In this document: one piece after another, positions 9,371 to 18,696 of the stretch
Position numbering within the stretch: the first letter of the stretch is position 1
How the letters are laid out: every line of letters begins with the position of its first letter
DNA from: CAIWHR01 sp963811685
GTDB taxonomy: Bacteria; Pseudomonadota; Gammaproteobacteria; Burkholderiales; Casimicrobiaceae
Length of the DNA stretch: 64,000 nt
Assembly: GCA_963811685.1 (NCBI GenBank)
Contig: CAWESK010000010.1
Span: 186,001 to 250,000, forward strand
Reading direction: 5' to 3'
Made by a program: the position numbers and the translations under genes
The notes under the pieces: generated by a model
What the model was told of the DNA's origin: nothing
Seen by the model: only the letters and a program-made list of their open reading frames with translations
The model's database searches: none

Positions 9371-10418
9371 ATGCGAATCAAGTCCTTCATCGCCGCTCAG
9401 GCGGCTCTCGCGATCCTCGCGGTGTTCATGGCGGCGCCCGCTGTCGCGCAGTCGGCGTCCGCTGCTACAGGGCCTGTCGCCCCGGTCTGCGCGAACTGCC
9501 ACGAGGCGCAGTGGCGGGCCATCGATCTCACGCCCCACGGCGCGAAGACCAATGCGGACGGGAGCATGTGCCAGGCCTGTCACGGCGACGCGAGCGAGCA
9601 CCTCAAGGACCCGATGAAGGCCAAGCCGGCCAACCCGTTCGGCCCGGGCCACTCGGCCGACGAGCGGACCACCGTCTGCATGACCTGCCACTCGGGCAAC
9701 CGGAACCTCGCGTTCTGGACCTCGGGCAAGCACCAGCTGAACGAGGTTACGTGCGCCAACTGCCACAGCATCCACGGGGAAAAGCTCCTCCCGAGCTACA
9801 CCGCCTTGGGCCAGACGCCGAAGCCTGCCTCGGTTAACAAGTTCCTGACGACTTTCCTGCCGAACCAGGCGGAGACCTGCTGGCAGTGCCACCAGCCGAT
9901 CCGGGCGGCGAACTTCAAGCCTTCGCATCACCCGATCATCGAAGGCAAGGTCAAGTGCTCCGACTGCCACAACCCGCACGGCGCGATCACGCCGGCGATG
10001 CTGAAGCAGCCGACGATCAACGACCAGTGCTACTCGTGCCACGCCGACAAGCGCGGCCCGTACGTGTTCAACCATCCGCCGGTCGAAGAGAACTGCGCGA
10101 CCTGCCACAACCCGCACGGCTCCGTGCACGCCAAGCTCCTGAACGAGTCGGCGCCCAACCTCTGCCAGGACTGCCACGACGGATCGCGGCATCCCGGCAC
10201 GGTCTACGGCGCGGCCGGCGCGTACAACTGCCAGGCCGGCGATACGTCGACCGACGACGGTGAGCGGGAAGGCGTACCCGAACTGCCCGCCGGGCCAGAT
10301 CGGACTACCGAACTCGGGCGTGAACAATCGCCTCGTGGCGCGGGCCTGCCTCAACTGCCACAGCTCGATCCACGGGTCGAACGCGCCGGGCAACCGCGGC
10401 AAGTTCTTCACGCGATAA
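9371..10418 (+). CDS. Periplasmic decaheme cytochrome c, MtrA/PioA type (copy 2, frame broken near 10255)
   Basis: Second decaheme conduit cytochrome, about 348 residues, with a signal peptide ending AVAQ (near residue 26). Nine CxxCH motifs lie in the first frame (CANCH, CQACH, CMTCH, CANCH, CWQCH, CSDCH, CYSCH, CATCH, CQDCH). After one extra base at about 10250-10262, the next frame supplies the tenth (ACLNCHSSIHGSNAPG) and the end at TAA 10416-10418. It is clearly paralogous to the copy at 5086, sharing the KPSHHPIIEGKVK block and the NPHGS tail, but diverged along its length and carrying a longer loop before heme 10. It is followed 15 bases later by its own barrel gene, the same spacing as in module 1. 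Confidence 0.88.
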
Positions 10419-10433
10419 GGCCGGGAGACCATA

Positions 10434-13229
10434 ATGAACAAAAGGCTTATTTCCACCCTCGTCGCCAGCCTGTTCGCGACCGCGCCGGCCTTCGCCCAGA
10501 GCGACGACGATCCGATGCGTGTCCAGGGCACGGCGACGCTCGGCGGACTCTACAACAACACGAACGCGCGTGACTCCGCGCAGCTCGATCTCTACCAGGA
10601 TCTCGGCAACGGCGCGCTCTCCAACGTCGGCGTTCAGGGCCGCAACAGCAGGACGTGGTTTTCGGGCTACGGCGAGAACTTCGGCCGCACCGACCAGTAC
10701 ATGTTCCTGCGCGGCGGCATGTACGACGTGTTCAAGGCGGGCGCGTACCTCAACGACATCCCGCACACGTTCTCGTCGAACGCCTATACGCCGTTCACCG
10801 GCAGCGGCGGCAACGTCCTGACGGCGACCTTCCCGCTGGCGGCGCTGCCGACCAATCCACCCGGGGCCCCGTGGAACTCGTTCCGGCTGGGGTACGACCG
10901 GCGCGACGCGGGCGGCTTCGGCGAGTGGCAGAAGAACAGCCCGTGGTACGTGCGCGTCGACGGCAACCAGGTCACCTTCAGCGGCACGAAGGTCGGCTCG
11001 GGCGCCAACGGCACGAGCCCGGGCAACGGCTATACCGACCTTGCGATTCCGAACGACACCAAGACCAGCAACTGGGGTGTCGAGGGCGGCTATCAGACCA
11101 CCAAGGCGACGTTCGCGATCCGCTGGGACTACAGCAAGTTCGAGAACGACAACTCGACGCTGCAGTGGACGAACCCGTTCTTCGGAAGCAACCTGCTCGA
11201 CTCGACGTACCTCGCGCCCGAACAACACGTTCAACAAGTTCACGGTGTCGGGCAACTACCGTGACCTGCCGTGGCGCAGCGTGATCTCGGCGCGCTACAC
11301 GTGGGCGAAGACGACGAGCGACGTGCCAATCGGGCAGACGGCGCTCAACACAGGCGCCGTCTACAACGCCACGCTGCCCGACGCGAACAACTTCAACGGC
11401 GAGAACATCAACCAGTCGTTCCAGCTCGCCTGGACCGCGACACCCGCGGCCAACTGGGAAACGCGCGTCTACTACTACTGGACGAAGCTGCAGAACAATT
11501 CCGAGGTGATCACGTACGGAAACGCGCCGACGTAACGCCGCTCGCGAGCGGCCTCGGCTGCGGCAACTTCGTGAACCCGGTCACCGGGGTACCGACGCAG
11601 ACGGTCGGCAACTGCGAGAACGAGCTCTTCGACTACACGAAGAACAACGTCGGCTTCGACGCCTGGTGGCGATTCGCACGCGGCCCAGCGCGTGGGCTTC
11701 GGCTGGGACTACAACAACCTCGACCAGAACTCGCGTCGACTACGACAAGGCGCACTGGAACAAGCTCTGGGCCGAGTACAAGAACACGATGCTCGACACG
11801 CTGTCCGGCCGCCTGAAGTACCAGTACATCAAGCGCGACGCGGACCTCAACTACAGCAACAGACCCGCTTCCGAACGGCGGCGCCAACAACCCGAACTAC
11901 CTGCTGCCGTACACGTCGGCGTTCGACCTGCAGAGCAACACGACGAACCTGTGGAAGCTCACCCTCGACTGGAGCCCGATGACGAACGTCGGCGTGTCGT
12001 TCGAGGGCAACTGGGCCAAGGTCGACTACGACGACGTGACCTACGGCCGCACCAGCAACGACAAGCAGGGCTACTTCCTGAGCGGCTTCTGGAACCTGTC
12101 CGACAAGTGGAAGTTCAACGCGTTCGGGAGCTGGGAGGAGACGAAGTATCCGTCGAACCACCGCTACATCGGCACGGTGGCGGGCGGGCCGACCCCGCCG
12201 GCGGGATACTGCACGGCGGCGAATCCCGAACTGCTACGACCCGTTCGCTCCGCCGAGCGCCAACAATTCCTACAACTGGAACTCGCAGACCAAGGACACG
12301 ACGTGGATGCTCGGCGTTGGCGCCGACTGGCAGGCGATGGAGGCGCTCAAGCTGACGGGCTCGTACCTCTACGTGTCGAACGAGGGCAACGCGACGTTCG
12401 GCTTCCAGGCAGGCGGAATTACGGCTCCGCCCGGCACGCTGCCGCTTGACATCAGCAACTTCGACAACTCCAAGCAGCAGTACTTCAACCTGAAGGGCGA
12501 TCTGGAGCTACGACAGGAACTGGTCGTTCACCGGCGGCTACTCGTACATGAAGTACAGCCACGACGACGTGGCGACGAACGGCTACACGTACGTGCTGCC
12601 GGTCGTAACGAACAGCGGCGCGGGCGGCATCGTTCCCGACCAGCCCGACCAACACGTCGCTGAGCTACGGCAACGGCTACGACGCCTACACCGACGGTCA
12701 CTCGAACATCTTCTATGTGCTCGTGACCTACCGGTTCGACGCGCCGCCGCTTCCCGTGGCGCAGATGAGGGTCGCCGAAGCTCCGCCGGCGCCGAAGGTC
12801 GCGCCGCCGCCCGCCGCCGCCGCCTCCCGCCGCCGCCGCCGCCGCAGGTGCAGAAGATCACGCTGGACGCGAAGGCGCTGTTCGACTTCGACAAGGCGGT
12901 GCTGAAGCCCGAGGGCAAGACGGCGATCGACAGCCAGGTGGTCGGCAAGCTGGCGCAAGTGCAGACGCTCCAGGTCGTCCTGGTGACCGGCCACACCGAC
13001 CGTCTCGGCTCGGAAGCCTACAACCAGAAGCCTGTCGACGCGTCGCGCCGACGCGGTGCGCGACTACCTGATCAGCAAGGGCGTGCCGAAGGACAAGATC
13101 GAGTCGATCGGCATGGGCGAGAAGCAGCCGGTGGTGCAGTGCGACCAGAAGAACCGGAAGGAGCTTATCGCGTGCCTGCAGCCGAACCGTCGCGTCGACG
13201 TCGAGGTGAAGGGTGACGTGAAGAAGTAG
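10434..13229 (+). CDS. MtrB/PioB-type barrel fused to a C-terminal OmpA domain (copy 2, many frame breaks)
   Basis: Second barrel–OmpA protein, about 920 residues. Signal peptide MNKRLISTLVASLFATAPAFAQ. The barrel begins with the same NYGENFGRTDQYMFLRGG-like and NDIPHTFSSNAYTPFTG blocks as copy 1, and its last strand is YVLVTYRFDAPP. It then passes through a proline/alanine linker into the OmpA domain and stops at TAG 13227-13229. The frame is broken at least nine times (near 11220, 11530, 11670, 11737, 11870, 12229, 12510, 12636 and about 12830) and again at 13033, the same OmpA position as copy 1. Each break is repaired by one base, and the aromatic strand pattern then continues. I therefore read one functional gene with sequencing errors rather than a pseudogene, with moderate certainty. 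Confidence 0.75.
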
Positions 13230-13278
13230 TTTCCCTGCATCCGCGACAGCAAAAAGCCCCGCCTCGCGCGGGGCTTTT
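12842..13278 (+). repeat. 437-bp near-identical repeat, copy 2
   Basis: Partner of 8491-8927, about 99% identical and gap-free, ending in the terminator hairpin. After it the two downstream regions diverge completely. Confidence 0.9.
13250..13278 (+). terminator. Intrinsic terminator after porin module 2
   Basis: Same AAAAAGCCCCGC / GCGGGGCTTTT hairpin as after module 1, 21 bases past the stop codon, followed by CGTTT rather than an unbroken T run. Confidence 0.85.
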
Positions 13279-13350
13279 CGTTTCGCGGCGTGGGTCGATG
13301 CGTCCCTTCGGTCTCCTGAAGCGATGGGGCGAGTGCCAGCAAGGCGCTTG

Positions 13351-13364
13351 TTGACACAGGTCAA
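13351..13364. promoter_or_regulatory. FNR/DNR-type palindrome (TTGACACAGGTCAA)
   Basis: Perfect TTGAC-N4-GTCAA palindrome, centre 88 bases before the ATG of the Fe-S oxidoreductase. This is the same distance as for the leftward diheme cytochrome operon. Confidence 0.6.
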
Positions 13365-13445
13365 CGGACAAGGCGGCGAATTGGATGATCGTTCCAATTC
13401 AATGATCTGTGAATCAATTCCGCGCTACCCCGCCCGATCCGCGCC

Positions 13446-15462
13446 ATGAATCCCGCCGGAATCACGCTGCTGATGCTGACAGCGTTCGGAGGATTCTTTT
13501 ATCTTGCGTGGCGCAAGCTGGCGATCGTCGTCGCGCTGAAGCCGGAGGTCCGCTGGAACGATCCGCGCGCGCGGCTGAAGGAGCTGCTCGAAAACGGCTT
13601 CCTGCAAGCGCGAATGATCCGCGGCGAGCGCAAGCCGGGGATCATGCACGCGGTGATCTTCGCCGGGTTCCTCGCCTTGCTGGCGCGGAAGCTGCAGCTG
13701 ATCGTGGTCGGCTACGACGAGAGCTTCGTGTACCCGGGCGCACTCGGCGTCGCGTTCACCTTCGGCAAGGACTGGGTCGAAGTCGCGGTGCTGGCTGCAG
13801 TCGGCTATGCGTTCTTCCGCCGCCTCGTGCAAAAGCCGGCACGGCTCGAGCCCAATCGGGAGGCGCTTGTCATCCTGTCGCTGATCGCGGCGATCATGAT
13901 CACCGATTTCCTGTTCGACGGGTTTCGCTTTGCGCTCAGTGCCGGAACGGACAGCGGGATCGCGCGCGAGGCGCATTACGCCTACATCGGCGCGAGCGAT
14001 CGCTCAGCGGCTTCGCGGGCATGGCGCAGCCTGCTCAACGGGTCGGTTACAGGTCTCGTACTGGGTGCAGATGGGGACCGTATTCGCATTTCTCGTGCTC
14101 CTGCCGGTCGGCGAGCACTTTCACATCGTGACCGCGCTTCCGGCGCTGTTCTTCGCGAGGCGCACGCGATCCAACCGGGTGCCCACCGTGGATCTCGACA
14201 AGATGATGGAAAGCGCCGACGGCGAGGACATGAAGATCGGCGTGCGGACAGCCGCGGATCTCGGCTGGAAGGACGGTCTCGACGCCTTCACCTGCACCGA
14301 ATGCGGGCGCTGCAAGGACGCCTGCCCGACATTTCTCACCGGCAAGCCGCTGGCGCTCAAATGGGTCTTCGATCACCTGAAGGAGCATCTGGTCAAGGAG
14401 CGCGACGCGATCGTCGCACGCAACGCCGACGCATTGCCGCCTCTCGTTCCCGCGGTGATCGGCGACGATACGCTGTGGGCGTGCACGACCTGCGGATATT
14501 GCGAAAGCGCCTGCCCGATCGAGCTCGAGCACCTCCCGCGGTTCTACCGGCTGCGCCAGCACCAGGTGCTGATGGAAGGCGCGTTTCCGCACGAGCTCAA
14601 GGCCGTGTTCGACGCCTACGAGACCCAGAGCAACCCATGGGGAATGCCGGCCGATACGCGTGGCGATTGGGCGCGAGGACTCGATCTGCCGGTCGTCACG
14701 ACCGCTGCCGACGTGCAGAAGCTCGACTGGCTGTTCTACGTCGGCTCGGCGCAATCGTTCGATCCGCGCGGGCAGAAGATCGCGCGCGCCTTCGTCACGG
14801 TCATGCGCGCGGCGCGCGTGCGCATCGGCATCCTCGGCGGCGCGGAGACCTCGACCGGGGAATGCGTGCGGCGCGCGGGCAACGAATTGCTGTTCCAGAC
14901 GCTCGCGAAGGGGCTCGTGGCGACACTGAACGAGCTCGGCGTCACGCGGATCGTCACCTGCGACCCGCACGCCTTCAACACGCTAAGAAACGAATATCCC
15001 GAGTTCGGCGGGCACTACGAAGTCATTCATCACACGCAGCTGATCGCGCAGCTGCTTGCCGAGGGTCGCCTCGCGCCTGTCCGGCGGCACGAAAAAGTGA
15101 TCTACCACGAGCCGTGCTATCTCGGGCGCCACAACGGCGAGTACGAGGCGCCGCGGCGCGCGCTGGCCGCTGTCGGCGCCGGCCCTCCGCTCGAATTCGC
15201 GCTCGCCCGGGAGAAGGCGATGTGTTGCGGCGCGGGGGGCGCCCGCATGTTCATGGAGGAGACGATCGGTCGGCGGATCAATGTGACGCGGGTCGAGCAG
15301 GCGCTCACGCGCGCACCGGCCGTCATCGCGACCGCGTGCCCCTACTGTGCCGTGATGATGAGCGACGGCATTTCCGCGCTCGGACAGGAGGGCAGCGTCG
15401 CGACGCGCGACATCGCCGAGCTGGTGGCGGAGTCGCTCTCAGGAACCGGCGCGACGGCATGA
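13446..15462 (+). CDS. Membrane-anchored HdrD/GlpC-like Fe-S oxidoreductase (frame broken 13990-14060)
   Basis: About 670 residues. The N-terminal third has several membrane helices (MLTAFGGFFYLAW, IMHAVIFAGFLALL, LVILSLIAAIMITDFLF, MGTVFAFLVLLPVGEHFHIV), resembling the quinone-facing NarI-type subunit. The soluble part has two ferredoxin-type clusters (CTECGRCKDACP and CTTCGYCESACP). Two CCG-type modules follow (YHEPCYLGRHNG with AMCCGAGGA, and TACPYCAVMM), as in heterodisulfide reductase HdrD and GlpC. Such proteins exchange electrons between quinone and a soluble partner. At least one indel between 13990 and 14060 shifts the frame within a membrane helix; both halves are otherwise conserved. 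A FNR-type site lies just upstream, linking it to the cytochrome genes. Confidence 0.83.
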
Positions 15463-15490
15463 CGACCGGCGCGCCGGTGGCCACCGCCGA

Positions 15491-15976
15491 TCAATAGCGG
15501 CCGTGCAGCTTGTAGATGTAGTTGGTGAGCTCCGCCGACTGCATCGAGAGCTGCCGCTGGATCTGATGGACGGCCCGCACGATCGCGCGCATCACCTTGT
15601 AGACGATCTCGGGATGCCGCGCGAGCAGCGATTCCAGCTTTTCCCGCTCGATCCCCAGCACGCGCGTGCGGCCGCTCGCCACCAACGACGCATAGTGGAC
15701 GGCGCCGTCCATGAATCCGAGCTCGTCGGCGAAATCGCCGGCGCAAATCACGAAAAGCGGGACGGCGTTGGGCGTTCCCGCGTTCCTGATCACGCTGATC
15801 GTGCCATCGACGATCGTGTACAGGTGGTTGTCGGAGGTGCCCTCTTTTACGAGAACTTCGCCGTCCTCGAGATCGCGCAGGGCGACGAGCTCGGAGAGCA
15901 CCCGGCATTGCTCGTCGGACAGCTCGGCGGCGAGCTTCGATCGTCGCAACGCTTCGTGCCGGTCCTCGTGTGTCAT
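15491..15976 (-). CDS. Stand-alone cyclic-nucleotide-binding domain protein
   Basis: A 161-residue protein made almost only of a CRP-type cNMP-binding beta-barrel (LEDGEVLVKEGTSDNHLYTIVDGTISV, then GDFADELGFMDG as the phosphate-binding cassette region). A helix (PEIVYKVMRAIVRAVHQIQRQL) follows. No helix-turn-helix is present, so it cannot bind DNA like CRP or FNR. In the cassette the usual Arg of cAMP binders is not obvious (DGAVHYASLVAS), so the ligand is uncertain. It is convergent with the Fe-S oxidoreductase, 28 bases away. A sensor or adaptor role is possible but unproven. Confidence 0.75.
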   Translation of the reverse strand: MTHEDRHEALRRSKLAAELSDEQCRVLSELVALRDLEDGEVLVKEGTSDNHLYTIVDGTISVIRNAGTPNAVPLFVICAGDFADELGFMDGAVHYASLVASGRTRVLGIEREKLESLLARHPEIVYKVMRAIVRAVHQIQRQLSMQSAELTNYIYKLHGRY

Positions 15977-16042
15977 GTCGATTCGTTCCTGTCAAACGCG
16001 CACCACGTCATTTTACCGCCGAACCGCCGTAGGGAGGTGCAA

Positions 16043-16495
16043 TCAGCCCGGGTCGATGGACGGGGTTCGGTAAACCTGCTCGGCGCGACCGACGAAGGCG
16101 TCGACAAGCGTATCGGCGATCTTCCCGAAAACCGGGCCCGCCATCCGCGCCATCGTGTGGCTCTGGAACTCGTAGCGCAGGCTGAATTCGATCTTGCACG
16201 CTGCGACGTCGAGTCGCGCGAGCCGCCACTCTCCCTCGAACTGCCGGAACGGGCCCCGGACCAGCTGGATCGCCATGTACTCGGGGCGCCGCTTTGAATT
16301 TCGTGTGTCGAACCGGAACCGGACGCCATGAAAATCGACGGCAATCGTTGCGCTGACGACGGTGTCGTCGCGCGCAAGGATCGTCGCCGCCGAACACCAG
16401 GGCAGAAAGGCCGGATAGTTCTCCGCCGCCTCGATCAAGTCGAACATGCGCTCGGCGGCGAAGGGAACCAGCGCGGATCTGTGGACTTCGTGCAC
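16043..16495 (-). CDS. ratA: RatA/Coq10-family START-domain protein
   Basis: A 150-residue START/SRPBCC protein. The pattern VPFAAERMFDLIEAAENYPAFLPWC at the N-terminus and VFGKIADTLVDAFVGRAEQVY at the C-terminus is the RatA/Coq10 signature. In E. coli RatA was described as inhibiting 70S ribosome association; the eukaryotic and many bacterial relatives bind ubiquinone and support respiration. No ratB-like partner follows, so a toxin–antitoxin role is not supported here. Given the respiratory neighbours, a quinone-related role is at least as likely. Full length, intact frame. Confidence 0.85.
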   Translation of the reverse strand: MHEVHRSALVPFAAERMFDLIEAAENYPAFLPWCSAATILARDDTVVSATIAVDFHGVRFRFDTRNSKRRPEYMAIQLVRGPFRQFEGEWRLARLDVAACKIEFSLRYEFQSHTMARMAGPVFGKIADTLVDAFVGRAEQVYRTPSIDPG

Positions 16496-16504
16496 GTGCG
16501 CGGC

Positions 16505-16533
16505 TCTCAGTGGCGCTCAGTGGCGCTCAGTGG
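16505..16533. repeat. Short 10-bp tandem repeat (TGGCGCTCAG)
   Basis: Two exact units at 16511-16520 and 16521-16530, flanked by partial units, immediately upstream of the leftward ratA start at 16495. It may only be slippage, or may affect ratA expression. The remainder of this 359-base gap holds an FNR-type site and no gene I can support. Confidence 0.6.
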
Positions 16534-16679
16534 TGTCGTGGCGGTTCGCCGGCCCGGGCTTGCGGCCCGATCGTGGCTCGGATGCGCGGGAGACTCCCGC
16601 CCGTCGACGGCGGCTTGCTGCGGGCCCGCGGGTCGGGCGTACGACTCGTCCTTCGCAGGCGCGCGCGGGTGGGGCGATC

Positions 16680-16693
16680 TTGACGCAGATCAA
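16680..16693. promoter_or_regulatory. FNR/DNR-type palindrome (TTGACGCAGATCAA)
   Basis: Perfect TTGAC-N4-ATCAA match, very close to the FNR consensus. Centre 168 bases before the small cytochrome c gene; no other gene start lies between. Confidence 0.62.
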
Positions 16694-16854
16694 GCATGCG
16701 GGCGAGGTGGCGTGACAAATGCGGTAAGCTGTTCGCCGGTTTGACGCTCCTCCGCGAGTCTCCCGCTTCGGCTGGCCTGGGAACTCCGAAGGCGCGCCCG
16801 TCCTCGTCAGCCGCCTCCGGCATATCGGCGGCACATTTCTCGGAAGGATCGAAG

Positions 16855-17145
16855 ATGAAGTCTATTCTGATTGCAGTGGTTGCAACCATCGCCCTCGCTT
16901 CGGCTCAGGCCGCGAGCGCGCAGGAAGCCCTGGCCAAGAGCAGTGGGTGTCTCAATTGCCACAACACCGACGCCACCAAGAAAATGGGACCGGGGTTCAA
17001 GACGGTCGCCGAAAAATACAAGGGCAAGGCCGACGCGGAAGCGACGCTCGTCGCCAAGGTCAAAGGCGGAACCGGCGGGCATCCCGCGGTCAAGGCCAGT
17101 GAAGACGACGTCAAGTCGCTGGTCAAGTGGGTTCTCTCGATGTGA
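16855..17145 (+). CDS. Small periplasmic class I cytochrome c
   Basis: A 96-residue protein. The start ATG 16855 has GGAAGGA (16842-16848) in front of it. The signal peptide ends at ASAQ (about residue 22). The single heme motif is CLNCHN near residue 31. The rest (KKMGPGFKTVAEKYKG, then HPAVKASEDDVKSLVKWVLSM) matches c551/c5-type monoheme cytochromes; a distal Met ligand is probably the KKMGP methionine. It is a likely periplasmic shuttle between the quinol module that follows and the conduits upstream. Confidence 0.9.
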   Translation: MKSILIAVVATIALASAQAASAQEALAKSSGCLNCHNTDATKKMGPGFKTVAEKYKGKADAEATLVAKVKGGTGGHPAVKASEDDVKSLVKWVLSM

Positions 17146-17177
17146 CGAGAGCAGTGCCGGCTGCTATAGCCTGATTG

Positions 17178-17210
17178 CCCGGAAGGTCGGCGGCGCAGCG
17201 ACCTTCCGGG
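17178..17210 (+). terminator. Possible terminator hairpin
   Basis: Perfect 12-bp inverted repeat CCCGGAAGGTCG / CGACCTTCCGGG around a nine-base loop, 33 bases past the small cytochrome c stop. No T tract follows, so it may be an RNA-stability or Rho-linked hairpin. The rest of this 321-base gap holds the FNR-type site at 17339 and nothing else I can name. Confidence 0.5.
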
Positions 17211-17338
17211 ACGTTCCGCGGGGCCATGAGGCCCCTCGACGTCGCCGCGCTGACAGGCGACATTCCGGTTCCGTCCTGGGACTGACGTTGCGCGCACGCA
17301 AGGCGCGCACGAGTTCGCGTCCGCGCGCGGTTCTCCCG

Positions 17339-17352
17339 TTGATCCACGTCAA
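17339..17352. promoter_or_regulatory. FNR/DNR-type palindrome (TTGATCCACGTCAA)
   Basis: Perfect TTGAT-N4-GTCAA match, centre 121 bases before the ATG of the 11-heme cytochrome gene. Confidence 0.6.
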
Positions 17353-17466
17353 CTACCCCGGCGCGCTGGGGTGCGATCCTACGCCCTCGAAGCAGCGATT
17401 GCGGTGCCTCCGGGGTTCCGGAGGGCGATAAGCCGCAGCGCTACCCGTCGTAGGGATGACTATCCA

Positions 17467-18696
17467 ATGAGAGCCGCCCGGACATTTCGCGCGATCCTGT
17501 TCGCGGGAATGGCGGCTGCTTTTGCGGCGCAGGGGGCAACGACTCCTGCACCGGCGCCGAGCGTCACCGACACATGTCTCATGTGTCACGGGGACAAGGA
17601 CGCCAAGGGCGCGAAGGGAAATTCGATCGCCGTCGACGCCGCGAAATTCACCTCGTCTGTGCATGGGAGTCTCAAACTCGAGTGCACCGCGTGCCACGCC
17701 GACGTATCCGCACAGAAGATCCCGCACGCGGAGAAGCTCAAGCCCGTCAACTGCGCGACCTGCCATGAGCAGCCGGTCAAGGAATACGCGGCGACCGTCC
17801 ACGGCAAGGCGCGCAAGGACGGCAACAACGTCGCCGCGACCTGCACCGACTGCCACGGGACGCACGACATCCTGCAGGCGAAGAACCCGGCGTCGCGGAC
17901 GAACCACGCCAACATCGAAGCCACGTGCTCGCGCTGCCACGGCGACGATGCCACGATGGCCAAAGGGAAGCTCCCGAGCGGCAGCGTCGCCGGCAAGTTC
18001 CACGACAGCATCCACGGCAAGGCGCTCAAGACCGCCGCGCAGGGCTCGGCGCCGACGTGCACGAACTGCCACGGCGCGCATAGCATCCTCGCCAAGAGCG
18101 AGGAGGGCAGCCGGACGAACCGGGCGAAGATCCCCGATACCTGCGGCGCGTGCCACGCGCCCGAGCGCACCGCGTACCTGAAGGGCATGCACGGCAAGAT
18201 GCGTGAGCAAGGCGTGCTGGCGTCACCCGGATGCACCGACTGCCACAGCGCGCACGCCATCCAGCAGCACGAGGCGCCGACCTTTCAGACCGAGGTCATC
18301 AAGGAGTGCGGCACCTGCCACGCCGAGTCGCTGACGTCGTACCGCGACACCTTTCATGGCCAGGTGACGGCGCTCGGCTTCTCGCGGATGGCAACCTGCG
18401 CGTCGTGCCACGGCGCGCACGAGGTGCTGCCCGCGTCGAATCCGGCGTCGAAGGTGTCGAAGCAGAACCGGCTCGCGACGTGCCAGCAATGCCACGTCGC
18501 CGCAGGCCCGAACTTCGCGAGCTTCGATCCGCATGCGAACCGGCACGACAAGACGCGCGACCCGCTCTACTACTGGGCCGCGAAGTTCATGGAACTGCTG
18601 CTCTTCGGCGTGTTCGCCTTCTTCGGCATCCACACGGTCTTCTGGCTCTACCGCGAAGTGCGTGAAAAGCTGAAGAGCGGCAAGGAGCGGCACTGA
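17467..18696 (+). CDS. Membrane-anchored 11-heme cytochrome c
   Basis: A 409-residue protein with a signal peptide at the N-terminus and one membrane helix near residues 375-397 (ELLLFGVFAFFGIHTVFWLY), leaving the heme domain in the periplasm. I count eleven CxxCH motifs: CLMCH, CTACH, CATCH, CTDCH, CSRCH, CTNCH, CGACH, CTDCH, CGTCH, CASCH and CQQCH. The start chosen is ATG 17467, which gives a proper signal peptide; an upstream in-frame ATG at 17371 does not. The stop overlaps the start of the cytochrome b gene. Together they resemble a two-subunit quinol:multiheme oxidoreductase, functionally comparable to CymA or Cbc complexes. That comparison is inference. Confidence 0.88.
   Translation: MRAARTFRAILFAGMAAAFAAQGATTPAPAPSVTDTCLMCHGDKDAKGAKGNSIAVDAAKFTSSVHGSLKLECTACHADVSAQKIPHAEKLKPVNCATCHEQPVKEYAATVHGKARKDGNNVAATCTDCHGTHDILQAKNPASRTNHANIEATCSRCHGDDATMAKGKLPSGSVAGKFHDSIHGKALKTAAQGSAPTCTNCHGAHSILAKSEEGSRTNRAKIPDTCGACHAPERTAYLKGMHGKMREQGVLASPGCTDCHSAHAIQQHEAPTFQTEVIKECGTCHAESLTSYRDTFHGQVTALGFSRMATCASCHGAHEVLPASNPASKVSKQNRLATCQQCHVAAGPNFASFDPHANRHDKTRDPLYYWAAKFMELLLFGVFAFFGIHTVFWLYREVREKLKSGKERH

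Noticed and set aside
5086..10418. The decaheme cytochromes as DmsE subunits of an extracellular DMSO reductase
   Set aside because: No DmsA/B-like molybdoprotein or Fe-S subunit is encoded nearby; only the conduit parts are present.
10434..13229. Calling porin copy 2 a pseudogene
   Set aside because: Every break is one base and the barrel pattern resumes after each. The OmpA tail is nearly identical to copy 1. Sequencing error is the simpler reading until checked.
16043..16495. RatA as part of a toxin–antitoxin pair
   Set aside because: No ratB-like gene adjoins it, and the Coq10-like family is broad. A respiratory quinone role is as likely.
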